64,000 nt of DNA from Lepisosteus oculatus (taxonomy: Eukaryota; Chordata; Actinopteri; Semionotiformes; Lepisosteidae), in contig NC_090699.1 of assembly GCF_040954835.1 (NCBI RefSeq), positions 19,601,817-19,665,816 on the forward strand. Reading direction: 5' to 3'. Below the pieces are notes generated by a model, which saw nothing but the letters and a program-made list of their open reading frames with translations, ran no database searches and had not been told where the DNA came from. Position 1 is the first letter of the stretch, and every line of letters begins with the position of its first letter. Position numbers and translations under genes: made by a program. Below are positions 1 through 12,759 of this stretch, piece by piece.

Positions 1-2812
1 TGTTGATGTGGCTCTCCACTTTCATGCAGCACCAGAACATGACATTTTTTCTATCAAAAAAGGGGCTCTCAGTCCTGGCAACCCCAACCCCCTTAACACA
101 CACACCTCTCTGGTATTGATCTACCTGAACACTCATTCAGATAAACAAACTCTTAAGAGATCTAAAACTTTAGATGTTTTAACATGTAGGACATCTGCCT
201 TTGAACTACTGTATTCTTAAGTAACACAAAATCTCCTATCTCTGAGTGGGGGAAAAAAAAACTTACAAAGGCAAGGCTGTAACTGAGCAGCTTGCTGATT
301 CAGTTACGGACTCATTTGAGTGAAGAACCCAGCTGCAATAAAACCAGTAGGTATGGGGGACTGGGAATTCCTGTTCAATACTATGTATTGAGAGAATGAT
401 GGAACAAAGCCAACTGCAGGATGGCAGGTCACTGATATTCCCCTAGTCCTGAAGGGTCACTGTGTTACCACCCTGGACACTTAATGACTGGATTCGTATC
501 AACTGTTCATTTAACTGGTCTATCGTACCACTGTGTCTAGGCTGTTACTCATTGAGGACATTAATCAGGAGGACTGTAAATCCTGACAGACTGTGGCCTT
601 CCAGGAATGAATATCGGCGACAACACGTTCCTCGGAATGAAAAGGACCTCAGTCTTGTCACTACTGCGTGCATTCTGGTTGGCATCCCTGAGGCAGAGAT
701 GAAAGGATGAACGAGGTGCAAGCTTTACAAGATATCCTCCCCCTATAATACTTCCACTGCAATGTGCAGGTTTTCCATTTAACTCAGTTTCATAAAACGG
801 TACACCAAACAAAGCCTTAAAACACACCCTCTTAACCTTTGGATCGTCTAAATATTAAAAACAAAGACCTCCGCTATCGTGATTAGAATTAGCCCTGCCT
901 CCTGTATGTAACACTGTCTGAAACAAGCTGAGCTCCACAGCAATTTGGATCATTGCAAGTAGGGACCAGTGAAGCAAAGTATGGTAATCAGCTTTGTTCT
1001 ATTACAGTCAACAGCACCGCATCGACTGAAGCACTGTTTTAATTGTGTTGTGGGTTTCTGATCAATAAAAGCTTAAGTGGTCACTCAAAAGTAGTCACTC
1101 TACCAAATTTCCAAATGTTTTCCTATGCATACTACGATAAGCCCTAGGAGAGCTGATAATACAATTCTGCTGTGTCATTGATTGTTCGATTGCGTTCTGC
1201 TGGATGAAAAAAATACATTTACTGGCTAAATACCACATTTTAATTCTACGTCAATGGACGGTACATGCTGAATGGAAAGAAACCCATTAAACAACTATGA
1301 ATGGGCTACAATAAAATACGTCATATCTAAAGTAAATTACAACAACAAAACTTTATTAGTAATCAATAGAATATTGCATATCTTCAGATGAAGCTCATAA
1401 AGAAAACAGGAAACGTCCAGACGACTGGCAACTTATGCGCCCTCAACTTACGTATTCGGAAAATAAAAAGTATTGAAAAATGCTTTATCTGAAAAATTCG
1501 CCAAGCACGCCTACAAGAGCTGGTTAATGAGCCTATACAGTCATGTTATTTACTGTTCTTATGCTTATATTTAATATATTAAATTACCATAAGAGGTTAG
1601 TAAGGCGTTTATATTAGGGTTATATGGTAAAATTTGACTACCGCGAATTTTGGCTTTACACGCTACTCAACATTTTATTTACGCACAAGTTCCGAGTCGA
1701 CTCATTTCTGTTATCATTTTACTGGAGACTAATACAAAGTCTAACAAAACACTGTGCATCATCTACATGTAGTTGACAGAGCAAGACCACGCAGGTGGAG
1801 CAAGGCAAACATCAAAACCTCCACCTCCACTCACACAAAGAAGCAGAGACAGTGGGTCACGGAGGGGCTGACTGTAGGAGGAGGCTCTTTCTCAGCAGCC
1901 TTCCGTTGTAATGACAAGTAGCACATACTGTACCTGTACAGTACATGCGTTCATTTTGTGTGGAGCTCACGGAAATACAGTTCAGCTCTGGCAATCTCCG
2001 TGGGCATCTACACCACGCGGATTGCTTAAGGACAGTGAAAACAAATTGATCCAGGATGATACTCTCTTCCCAGCCCCCTGTTAATGCACTGCGGCCTTTT
2101 TTAAAACCAGAGGCAAGTAAAAGCAAGAGGAGGGGCAGGAGGTATAGCACAGCACAGATTTAATCATTGCAGATTTCGTGTTGCATCTTAAACCAAACGT
2201 CCTGGCTAATTAGGCTGTATCCCACTGAGAGCAGCTTGCTGGTTTTTAATCTATTATTAAGTTTCACTCCTAGAAATTAGAATTTTAATTGCTTTTTATC
2301 TCACTTATTCGGAAAATGGAAAAAAAAAACAATGAAACATAGCTCTTGTACTAGAGTGCTATAAACCGGTTAATAAAAATATCCAACCTTTGTAATCTTT
2401 GTAAAATTACTATTTACATGTGATTTGTCTTCAAAAGCAAGCAGCAAACCCTTTCAAGTGACACACTGACCCCTCTCCTCAAAAACATGAATTCAAACTT
2501 TTCTGCCCATAAAAGGAGGAGGAAACTAATTTGGACATAAAACAATTAAACACAAATCCTGACCATAAAGGAAAAACAATGTATTTCCTTATTTTTGCTT
2601 GTTTCACTCTATGTATGTACTCAAAGACAAAATTACTAATAGTAAAGCATTAAATAAACATGAAATATATTTGTTTCAAGACAGGCAGACCAGTAAGAGT
2701 TTTTTTTTCTTGCTCCCTATCCAAAGAGGGGAAAAATTATTGAGTAGGCAAGGAAGATAATAAAACATATTAGACTCCAGTGTTTCAATTAACTCCAATT
2801 AAGAATAATTCC
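1..2812. other. SPOCK2 intron 1 (part), no gene seen
   Basis: AT-rich sequence downstream of the SPOCK2 first exon on the minus strand, so intronic if the gene continues to the left of the window. I see no convincing exon or RNA gene. A small palindrome (TACTGTAC-CT-GTACAGTA, about 1927-1944) is the only structured item. Confidence 0.6.
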
Positions 2813-3361
2813 TTACACTTATATTGACCTTTTCTGGACACTCCTCTTACAATTGACTTTAAAGGTAATGGGGACTCTCCTTCATGACCACCAATGTGTA
2901 GCCCCACCTGGGTGATGTGATGGCAGCCAGAGTTCAGCAGTACACTTGCCACAAATCAGCTATCAGGGAGCAGGAGAAGAGTGATGAAACCAATTCATTG
3001 GGGATTATTAGGGTTATTATTAGGATTGGTAAAGGCCAGGGGGAGCTTTGGGCAAGATAACAGAGTTATCCCCCTACTCTTTTTGAGAAACGCCCTGGGA
3101 TGTATAATCCAAGAGTCAGGGCCTCTAGTTTTACTCTCATCCAAAGGACAGTGCCTTTTATACAGTATAGTGTCCCTGTCACAATACTGGGGCATTAGGA
3201 CCTACACAGACCACAGGGTGAGCATTCCCTACTGGTTCCACTATCACCACTTCCAACAGCAACCTTAGCTTTTCCCAGGAGGTCTCCCATCCAGGTACCG
3301 AACCTGCTTAGCTTTAGTGGGCTGCTAGTTGTGTATTGCAGGGTGGAATAGCTGCTGGCAA
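2813..3361 (-). mobile_element. 5S rRNA-derived long SINE, copy 1 (diverged)
   Basis: On the plus strand this copy reads tail to head, so the element lies on the minus strand. The tail begins near 2813 (cttacacttatattgacc, ttttctggacactcctct). The body carries the family landmarks cagctatcagggagcagg, ccctactctttttgagaaa and gtgtccctgtcacaatactgg. The 5S-like head lies at about 3270-3361 (tttcccaggaggtctcccatccaggtaccg in reverse). It is clearly more mutated than the other copies, and its CTCF-like motif position is degraded (attccctactggttcc). Inserted in SPOCK2 intron 1. Confidence 0.85.
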
Positions 3362-3984
3362 ATACAGAATTAGGCACCAGAATCAGCATTATCATTATGA
3401 GGGGTTAATGTATTTAAAATAATGCTATCTGCAATACTCACGGTCTATCATTATTGTATGTCACAGACATTTATACTCTAATTAAATCTAATTTACATAC
3501 AAAACTGTAATTTCTGAAGTACTTAAAGCAAACAATCGTACAGCATGGCAACTACACCTCATAAATTGTAATAAGTGCTGTTCAACACATAACCCTTTTT
3601 TATATTTCTTAAATATACAGTATTAATAATGATCCAGAAAAGATTAAAATCTCATTTAAACTAGATCTGGTTTGCTTCAGCTCTGTACACCATTAATTTT
3701 CTTGCATAGCATATATCTAAACATAGCTTTGTAATGCTCTAAGATTTCCAACTAATCCTATTTGATAACAAATAGCCTAATGTTCATTCCAGATAAGATT
3801 AGATACTGGTCAGATCATGGTTTTGTTGGGGACTGTAATCTGGTTGCAGCCATGAGAAGCTGGTTCAGATAAGAAGCTGGATGAGACAAATCAGCTTTTA
3901 TCATTAATCATCACTTGGCAGCTGTATTGCACAGCAATGACTTTTGTCTTTATTTTTCCCTGGAAGTAGTTTTGTAAGAAGCAT

Positions 3985-4512
3985 GTTTGCAGTTGGTGCA
4001 TATTTTCAGGTTCCGGTCACTCCAGTCGCACACAACTAGACTCCAAAATAGCTTCTTCCCGAGAGCTGTCAAGTTGGTGACGCCGCCACTCCCTCCCACC
4101 ATATTATGATCTCTCCTAACGTCTTTCACAATGACTGTCCTCCTACACCACTACACACACATGTAAGCCGAAATTGTACTGTCCCCTCGATAGCCCAGTA
4201 AAACTGTACCGGTCGTAATAATATTTAATATTTATTAATTAACCATACTATTTTTGCACTGTTCCAATAATTACCTTGCACTGTTTTTGTCCTGTTATAT
4301 TTTCTCTGTTTGCGGAATTTTGCACAGTTTTGATTACTTGATTACATGTTATTTATGTTATGTTATTACATGTTACTGTTATTGCTATTGTGTTACTGTC
4401 TATTGTCTTATCTTCTGTCCTATTTATATACTGCACCTGAGTGACTAATGAGAAACACTTTTCATTATACTATGCACCTGTGGAAGTTTAATGACAATAA
4501 AGTTGAATTGAA
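3985..4512 (+). mobile_element. 5'-truncated LINE 3' end
   Basis: The sequence resembles the last codons and 3' UTR of fish non-LTR retrotransposons: a short stretch encoding the typical end 'aaaatagcttcttcccgaga' followed by an AT-rich tail with repeated ttgcactg and ttattg blocks. It ends in tttaatgacaataaagttga with an AATAAA-like signal near 4496. Only the 3' end is present, as usual after incomplete reverse transcription. The clade (L2 or Rex/CR1-like) is not resolved by eye. Confidence 0.6.
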
Positions 4513-7071
4513 TATTTTACTAATTTCCTCACAAACAGCACTCTGTAAACCCTGAGTAACATAAAATAGGGTGAACAGTGGTTTGCACTTTCACCGTGTG
4601 GAGTGAGAGCAGAACACTGACCGCCAAATGTCAGGATAATAAATACAGGAGAATAAAGAAGCTTTGTATTCCAGTGTACAGTCTCTGGTGACTCCGCCAT
4701 CCATCAATAAATCGAGAGAATACTGATGCAGGGCGGCACAGAGAAATAATACACTGGCCTTTCACCTCCCCAGGTCCAGACGAGGGCTCACTCAGGCCAC
4801 AAATTAAATGAGCACAGTAGCTTCAATTTGGACAGCATTCCACATCGCGGGATCATATTCTTCCAATCCCATTCCTCAAATCAAGATACTTGTACAGAAA
4901 AGACCATTTTGGTCCATTAAGGAAGTCAGCCATTGGCAACATTTGTTTAAAGTGAATTAACCCTTTTGATAGAAGGCATCTACAGTATTTAGGCCATGTG
5001 AAGGATTTTTGAAAGCCTTTGGAATGTACCAAAGGCCTCCTTCCAATATTGCAATCCATGCAATATTTTCAACGCTTTAGGACATTTTGGTTCCATGATT
5101 CACAGGACTTTCTTTTGGAACGCATTGCTCACATTACAAATGGGCATTGATTGCGTTTCTATACATCTTTTTAAAAGTTGGGAAATTTGGTTTTACCTAT
5201 AATTCTAGAATATTAGGTAAGTTACCATGATCTTATTTACAATTACTATTTACCATAAATGGTATACACAGTATTAACATAGTATAGCAGTGCTTTCTGT
5301 CTGTGTCTGACACTCTCATAAATCTACATGATGGATTACATATATATTGGCAACAATCTGTAAGGAATAAAAACTGAAGGATACAGTGAAGTATACAGTG
5401 AAGGATACAGTGCAGTATACTCATTGTGGTTGGATTTTTATTATATAGACATACCATGACAGCAACAAGAGCTCACTGTGAGCTGTAACACTAAGCACGA
5501 AATACAGGAATGTGCCTGGATATTTTTTATTTTTTAAAGAATAAAAAAAAACAAAATAAATAATCATGCTGAATATAAATCATAAACACCTTCAAAATTA
5601 ATTTCATATCTAACTTCTTCTGACTGGATATGCTAAGCTTGTAGAAAAGAAGTGAGGAAAAGCAGGCTTTGAAAAGAGTTCTAATTAGCTTTCTGCTTCA
5701 TGAAACACTCCTGTACACATTTGCATTGTGAAATATGGTAATTGATCATCAATCTTATCTCTGTACTCCATGCTAAATGGAGAGAGGGGCAAAATAGAGC
5801 CATTGAACTGAACAGGAGGTGGATTTCATTACAATCTCCAAACACTGCGCTGTGTTGTCAAGGCAGCTCCTGTTGCCATTGCTGTTCCCCCATGAGGATT
5901 CTGGGCTCTCTTTTCTAAAACACTTCCTCCTTCTTCTTCAAAAGGTAGACCACTGAACAAACAGCACCACACCCCTGCAGAGCGTCGTATCACAGGGAGC
6001 CCTTCTCCCTCCTCAGCTGTGTCCTGATAGAGGATGCCTGGGAGTTCTGCAGGGAGCAGAATATCCAGTCTTTACCTCTCAGCTTCCAACGGAGAAGTGG
6101 CTAATGCTACCGTCTACTAATCAGGCACATCCTGCAATTTATAACTCAGCTGGACTGCAAATCCAAAGAGAGCACAACACGTTGCTGTTTTAAAATATTT
6201 TGATTGAGATACCAAAAAAAAAGTCCAGCAGCACACTCCTGAATGCCTTCTCAATGCTGCGCTGCTGTAAAACACATTTATATGCAGGACGTGGCGTGAG
6301 GCGATCAATACATATTGATCAGTGAATTCAGAACGTGCTCAAGGCCTGGTTTGAATATCAAAGTCACACATGTAAAGCTGCAAAAACCTATCCATTTATA
6401 ATCCTGTTGTAATTTACACTTAATCCTTCTGTGGTTGCCATTTTCTTAATTCCCCCAACAGTTACGCAAAATGTACATCTTCAATCAACAGCTTGAGAGG
6501 TTGTTTTTTCTAAATCCCATTCAGAGAAGTTAGAATCATTAGCATGAAACATCACTGTGTGAACTTGCATGTGGGAGCCACACTTAAATCTACTGGAAAA
6601 TTACAAAAGCATGCTGAATACTTTTAATGTCTATATATAACCACCCTGCATTTTCATAATAGACATATATTGTGGATGGGGTCTTAAAATACTTGTATCT
6701 TTAATTACAAATTACAACACAGATCCCATGAATATAATTCAAATGAAATACACTGGCATACCTGATTAAATAAAACCTCTTTAATGGTACTAACTAAATA
6801 TCCAATCAGAGTAAACAAAACCCTTTCCTAACCTGTAATGAGTACTGAATAACTAAATTAAACCAGACTGCTACACCTGGAGCGAGTTTCCAGACGTGCT
6901 GAAGGGAATGATACTTCCTACTGGACAGGCCGTTGGTGGGAGGAAACAATGTTCAGTTTCATGCAGTATGCATCTACTTTCTAATTTAATCAATTTTCCA
7001 ATACTATTTCATCAGCTTTAGTTTGAAAAAAAACATTGGGTCAAGAAATCACCAGGCTATCAGGTTTCAAA
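4513..7071. other. SPOCK2 intron 1 (continued), no gene seen
   Basis: No coding or RNA gene is recognisable. At about 5375-5420 there is a short tandem array of imperfect 11-mers (ggatacagtga / agtatacagtg). Otherwise this is unique-looking AT-rich DNA. Confidence 0.55.
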
Positions 7072-7205
7072 GGGTAGCGAGTAGCAGAGTAGTGGTTAAA
7101 GACTAAAGAGTTGTGGGTTCAAGTCCTGCTGTTGTAAACCTGATTAAGGCAGTAAATGCCCTGCTGTATGAACAGGCGCTCAGAAGGCCATTATTGCAAA
7201 TCATA
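7072..7205 (+). mobile_element. tRNA-derived SINE fragment
   Basis: The segment has a split internal RNA polymerase III promoter. An A-box-like TAGCAGAGTAGTGG lies at 7082-7095 and an exact B box GGTTCAAGTCC at 7116-7126, at tRNA-like spacing. It is followed by a non-tRNA body (ggcagtaaatgccctgctgt) that resembles the 'cagtaaaatacccagctgta' body of common fish tRNA-SINEs. The segment does not fold as a complete tRNA, so this is not a tRNA gene. Confidence 0.6.
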
Positions 7206-8306
7206 ACTTAGATTATTAGACATTCATCTCAATATAATTTTGGAAAGAAAATACAAGATTTTTTTTTAAATGAAACTGGGATTAAACTACAATGTAAACT
7301 GGGGGAACACATACGCTGCTGAATGTTTTGCCTAAAATGCTGCTGTTATTACTATTACTAATATACATTTCAAGACATAGTCAGTTATAACCCTTCATAC
7401 AGTATATAGAGAATATATATGCATCATCATGCCTGACCCATTCACTGGTATCCGAAATAAAGAACACACTTAATACTGGTGTCTGCCCACTTCCCATTTA
7501 CTGCCAGGTTAAGCAAATTAAAACAATTATTTTCGTCAAAAAACCTTTATATGTTAAACACTTCAGATGGAAACTCCAGATTTATCCAGTTAATTGCGCA
7601 AGTGATTTTTTTAAATTAAGGATGATCACTGATTTGCTAAATGTATGTCACATTTGTGGTGGGGAAAATACGCAAAATATTTCTATCCCAGTAATGCTCT
7701 CCTTATTATATATAAAATACTTAAACCCCCTGCTTCCTGCATCTTTATTGATTCGTTTTTGGATGCTAATGCAATTTTTTTTAAATATCACAATTTTTAG
7801 AAGATCTTACCTTTAGTAAACCGATTATTGTTAAAAATACTTAATTTTAATCTAATTACTCTTGCAAATCATCCAAACTTCGGTGTTTTACGTTTTGAAC
7901 AACTTTTTAACCCTCTAACATTTTCTGTACATGTCGGCTTTCTCCATTGATTACAGGTAATTCCATGCGGTGCTAAGGTCGGTAATGTGGTGCACAAATT
8001 CAAAGATGTTTCGTAACGGTGGCTTAGGCTAGCGTTTAGCTACCTGTGCAACTCCTAATAATTAAGAGCAGCGATCCAGCGTTCACTTTACAACTTAAGA
8101 AATCTATTAAGTCATCTTGGTCTAAAACGAGATAACCGAGATTCAGCTGTTGTGATATCTCTTCTATATACAGCGCATATTTAATTGCCGGTCTTTTTAA
8201 TTTTTTTTATTTCCCTGTGAACCTGTCGCCTTCCACGGAAAGGCGTTTATTCCGCTATCGGTGCACTCCCACAACCGAGCTGGAATAATTTGCTTTTCAG
8301 ACTCAC

Positions 8307-8495
8307 ATCTCTGAAGCGATTCCAGTGTTTGATCTTGCGGCTGTACTGAGAAATGGTGGACAGCCATTGCTCATCTTCCATGAAATTCGCCGCATTCTCT
8401 GCTTCTTTGCCACTCTTCACGTCTCCTTGCGCCGAGGACCCCACCAGCACCAAGACTGGGACCAGAAGGCGCCCCAGATCCCTCATGCCGACCAT
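8307..8495 (-). CDS. SPOCK2: SPOCK2 (testican-2), first coding exon
   Basis: This is the first coding exon of a secreted heparan/chondroitin-sulfate proteoglycan of the SPARC family. The exon encodes 63 residues. A basic-hydrophobic signal peptide (around RLLVPVLVLVGSSAQG) is followed by a mature start with NFMEDEQWLS, SQYSRKIKHWNRFRD, which closely matches human testican-2 at the same place. The exon ends in phase 0 at a GTGAGT donor (8301-8306), where the human exon also ends after RFRD. Two in-frame starts exist (8495 and 8486, MVGM). The second gives a length closer to human, so the true start is undecided. The Kazal-type, EF-hand and thyroglobulin-type domains are encoded further along the minus strand, beyond position 1. 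A search by eye of 1-8246 found no second exon, consistent with a long first intron. ASCC1 lies upstream on the same strand, as in human. Confidence 0.93.
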
Positions 8496-8641
8496 GGCTC
8501 TCCCGACCGTTCCCGCTGTAGGGAGGACGCGATTGTTTCTTGTCGCTCGCCGACTTCCCTTCCTCTCGGGGAGAGATAGATGGAGGATCTACACCGAAAT
8601 GTGACCTGATTGAGATTCTCCTTACAGGCGCACAGCTAACG

Positions 8642-8671
8642 GGAGAGAGAGAGAGCGAGGGAGAGAGAGAG
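8642..8671. repeat. GA-rich simple repeat in the SPOCK2 5' flank
   Basis: An imperfect (GA)n tract lies about 150 bp upstream of the SPOCK2 start codon on the minus strand, where it reads as (CT)n. It falls in the likely 5' UTR or core promoter. A promoter role is possible but not shown. Confidence 0.7.
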
Positions 8672-8699
8672 TCTGCGCCAACACGGACTGACAGGTTGT

Positions 8700-11600
8700 G
8701 AAAACTGTAACACTTCGATCGTTCAAATGCTCAACATTTATATATCATTTTATTTTGTAATGCAGAAAGCAGTGACATTGCTGTGCTTCCACAACAGTTT
8801 AGAGCTTTTAGCTGCCGTACCCTCGCTAATCGTAAGAGTAAAGGTAATAATATAGACCTGTGATACACCTGAGCGTTACTCTGGGCTCTAGTGGGCGCTA
8901 GAGTTAAGCTTCGCACCGGTGCGTTGTAACAGCTCGATACTCTTTCCAGACCATATAAACCGTTTGTTTTTCATTCAAACATACACCCCTTCAGAAACCT
9001 AAAACCGGCTACCCGGAAGAAAAAAAACTGACTGGCAGTGGTTTAAAATGCAAGGGAATAAAAAACTAGAAACCAGATAAGGTAACAATGTCAATGACCG
9101 GAGTGCCAGGTAAAGACCACACCTAGGACCATCGCAACAAGTTTTAAGTGTGCTAGCAACTGACGGAACACCAGCCATCAGCTCTGTTTCTTAAAAACTG
9201 TCTAAAGACTACCACCATCAAGGTTAAAGCTACTGTATGGCGTGATTAATAGATAGAGAGTAGGTGAAGAAATAAAAACAGTGGAAAGGCTAAAGCGCAT
9301 CTTGGGGAAAAAAATGTTCTCCTGTGCTTTTATTGATACAGGCATTCCTCAAACATTTACAGAAAAACAAAATAATTTTCTCTCAAAGTCACTTTCTCTT
9401 GCTTTCTAAACGTGAATTTCTGAAAACATACTGGCAGATGGAAGGTATACAGTGAGACCTAAGTGGTCACCAAAACCCCAATATTTTAATTGATTACACC
9501 AACTAGCAGTCATCAGTTTTATCCATTTTTGAATACACAACACAAGTACAGGAAAACATAATTACATTTGTTCAGACCGAGAGGGGAAATACCATACCAA
9601 ATGTCTAAATGTAAGTAGTCCTTTCCTGTTCAGTGACTGAGAATCCTGGATCTCACAATTATCTCATCTTTAAATAGATTTCATTAGAGACATCCAAGGA
9701 TTAAAGGTTTGGAATACTTAGTGATAAACGTTTGACTTAACGTTTGACTTAACTTATGAAAGTTCCTTTTTACCCCATTACATCATACCAGGAAAGGTTC
9801 TGGACACTCAGCCTTCATCTAGCCAATTCAATTAAGGTAACACATTTCTTTCTTTAAATGCATATTGACAGCTGTGTGCATTTCACATCTCCATGTCTCC
9901 TTGTGGATCAATGTCTCCATGCCATAATATTCTTAAGGAATCGTATTCCCAGTGTGTTGTTTTTCCCTATAAATTGCCATGAACAGTCTGATATTCAATG
10001 GCTAAATCATCAGCATGTTTTAAATTCCTGAAAGCAGCAGAGATATAAATACAACATTAGCACAAATAGGTCACTGGTGAAAATGGATTATCTTTTAATT
10101 ATATAGAAGTACAGTTGACTGTATGTATTATATTATTATCTTTGAATTACATAAGATAATCATCATTCTCGAACAATCACTAATCTACTTTAGCCCAAAA
10201 TCCTAAATATTATGGCTGCTTTTCCAGGAGAAGTCCTTGGATTTATAGGTAGATATTGTTAGGCAGGATGCTTGGTTTCTGAAGAAGTCTGATTTCTCAA
10301 ATGGCACAGCCATCACATACTGTAATGAGAACTGGAAACAGAAAACAAGCAGAAATGGAAAACCTCTGTTAATCTGCCTCACTACAAAGAACCAGCTTCC
10401 AACAGACAACTAGCCATCCACAGTATAGTTCCAAATCTGAATGATACTGTATCATATGAAGATTAGTCAAAGTACAGTGTGTTGTATACCAAATGTAAAG
10501 CCTATTAAGTACCAAATGTAAACCTTAAGGACTTCCTACCCTTTCCCAGATTTAAAACTAACAATAAAAAGCACACGATTAATTTTTATAAATTTAATGA
10601 TCGTCCAGATAAGTGTTAAACTCATCTGTTTAAAATGTCAGAAAAGAACAAGACGTATTACACATGCTACACGGGCTGTAAGAATGTTTGAATTGAATCT
10701 CACTTAATTTGCAACAGCATCTGGTTTGTTAAGGCTGGTTTCTAAACCTGTATCTTAAATTTATATTCCTCCCTCTAATCTTCTTAACATTTTTGTCTAA
10801 TTTATTTTTATTGCCTGGAGTTGTTTCAGGGAACGCTTAGTCTATTAAATCAAGCCCTGCGGTGCTGTAAGGCAGGGATTGTTCACAGCAAGCCTCAGAA
10901 TTCCTGTATGCCTGGGCTCTGACCTGATTAACAGTGCTGTCCTCATCTTCTTTGTCTCAAACTTGCTCTCAGTTCAGGTGGATTTATTCCTGGTCATCAT
11001 TGTCTAGAAGGATTTGCATGTAGTTAAGTTTAAGGTTGCTGTAATACTTGCTCTTAAAATAAATTAAATAAATTAAAAAAATATTCCAGGCAGTTTTTTT
11101 AAAGGGGTATCATTGGGCCTTGGAACTAAAAAAGGTTTAGTATGAGCCTCTATCTGTCCTATTCTGAGGAGAAAGTGTTTGTATCAGTGCTCATACACTA
11201 CTGGGAATTGTTGTATTATCCCTATCATTTTCAAACACCAGGCACTCCGAGACGTATATTGTGGAAGAGTGATCTTAATTGAACCACTGGATTAACTGAT
11301 GTCATCTTTTCTTTCCTGTGAATCTTTTGTCCTGTTTTTCGAAGAGCAGCACACTCTGTAGCTCTATAGCTCATTTAATCTGCATATGTAATTACTTAAC
11401 ATAAAAGAGGGAGAAAAAAACTAAATTGAAAATACATACATGGGTGCACAGAACTAAATTAATTTTCACAAGCTTTGTGACTGTATCTATGCAGTGACAT
11501 GAAACACTGTTTTATCCAGTTCAGATTAATTCCCTGGTGCAGTGTCCATGATTTCTAACAAGTGGAACTATAGCAGCTCCCCATGTCACAACACACAGTA

Positions 11601-12060
11601 GGCTTGGAACCACTGCTTTACATCTGAACTTCCATCTGATAAAAAAATAAATAAAATGTTACCATTTGCTTTTTAAACGCAAGGTCAGACGTAGTGCCCA
11701 GATGTACAGGAATGTGTGAATTCAATCTGTACAAATATTCTGAAGTCATTTTGGAAAGATTTCTTTTAAAATCTTTGAAAGCAGAACGTGCAGCAGAGTC
11801 TTCCCACACGACCCCAGATGAATGACAAACTGCCTCAGACATATTTACCCATAAAATTACCTAAAACGTTGATGTTTAGCAAAACAAATTTTGTAGTTGA
11901 ATAATTTTACTGAACATCAAAATAAACACATCATTTACAAATGCAACCAAATCATGCAGTTATCATATCAATGCCAATATCTTTGCTGTAACAGGGGCAC
12001 TGACATTTTTTTTGGATACGTGTGACACACTTAAGTTCATTATGCTGATACACATTTATC
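8700..12060. other. Spacer upstream of SPOCK2, no gene recognised
   Basis: AT-rich, with no gene that I recognise. A 12-bp unit (aacgtttgactt) is directly duplicated at about 9728-9751. On the minus strand, 10203-10341 is an open frame right after a good acceptor (tctcattacag) and ends in a stop. It is too short to call an exon. Confidence 0.5.
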
Positions 12061-12440
12061 ATCACCAGGGTTGATTAACTGGGGGCCTGCTGTGAAAGTC
12101 TCAGGCTTTCCAAGGTCTGTGGTCACTGTCAGGAGTAATTTAAGCTGTATGTCTGAGACGCATGCTTTGCACGAGGTTGTAGATGCTGTCTTCTGGAGTT
12201 CTGTCCCATTCCTTTGGGATAAACAGGTCTTTGAGTCCTTGATCTCTCAAGAAGCTGTTGTACCCAAACAGCATGAGGATCTGTGTTGTCCTACTGGAAT
12301 GCTGTTACATCCAGATGAGCCCACAGGAAAGGCAGCACATGGGGTCCCAGGACTTGATCAGTGTAGCATCATGCAGTCAGGCTGCTATCAATCACTACAG
12401 GTGGAGTTCTGTAGAGACCAGACGCTCCTGCCCTGACCAG
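12060..12440 (-). pseudogene. Tc1/mariner-type transposase remnant A
   Basis: Read on the minus strand, this stretch gives broken but recognisable pieces of a Tc1-like DDE transposase: a YIDQVLRPHVLPFL-like run, then a DNARPHA-like block holding the second catalytic Asp, then a C-terminal 'SMRLRHTA'-like segment. Stops and small shifts disrupt the frame. The same DNA family recurs at 39.56-40.09 kb in the opposite orientation (shared core around gatgagcccacaggaa at 12315). No terminal inverted repeats were found, so this is an old fragment. Confidence 0.72.
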
Positions 12441-12529
12441 CTCTCCTGGATCTCCCCTTTGGCCTGTTGTAGACCTCAAGTAGTTTATCATTCTGAACGT
12501 CTGTGCCACACTGGCTGATATCAAGGTGG

Positions 12530-12757
12530 TCAACACAAAGCTTGATTCATCCCTTTCGACGATTTGACTCCACTACAAGGCCACTGCATGATGTTCTTCC
12601 AGTTTACCAAGGTCTTGAAGTTGCTGTCATCTTGATAAATGGGGCATATGGCTTTCTTTCTCTCTGTCCTCTTTCTTCCAACAGGTTTTATCCCCTCATC
12701 AATCTCAAACTCATCAATTTGTTCAATCAAATCTCTCTCTAAAGACATGATTTGCAA
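12530..12757 (-). other. Unassigned 75-codon open frame beside Tc1 remnant A
   Basis: Minus-strand open frame with an acidic-then-basic composition (SLERDLIEQIDEFEIDEG, then KRTERKKAICPIYQDDSNF). It lies directly upstream, in transposase sense, of Tc1 remnant A. It does not resemble the usual N-terminal helix-turn-helix of a Tc1 transposase. It may be part of a larger unclassified element or chance. I do not recognise the product. Confidence 0.25.
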
Positions 12758-12759
12758 GC

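Noticed and set aside
7072-7140. tRNA gene
   Set aside because: A and B boxes are present, but the segment lacks a pairing acceptor stem and anticodon arm and continues into a SINE body.
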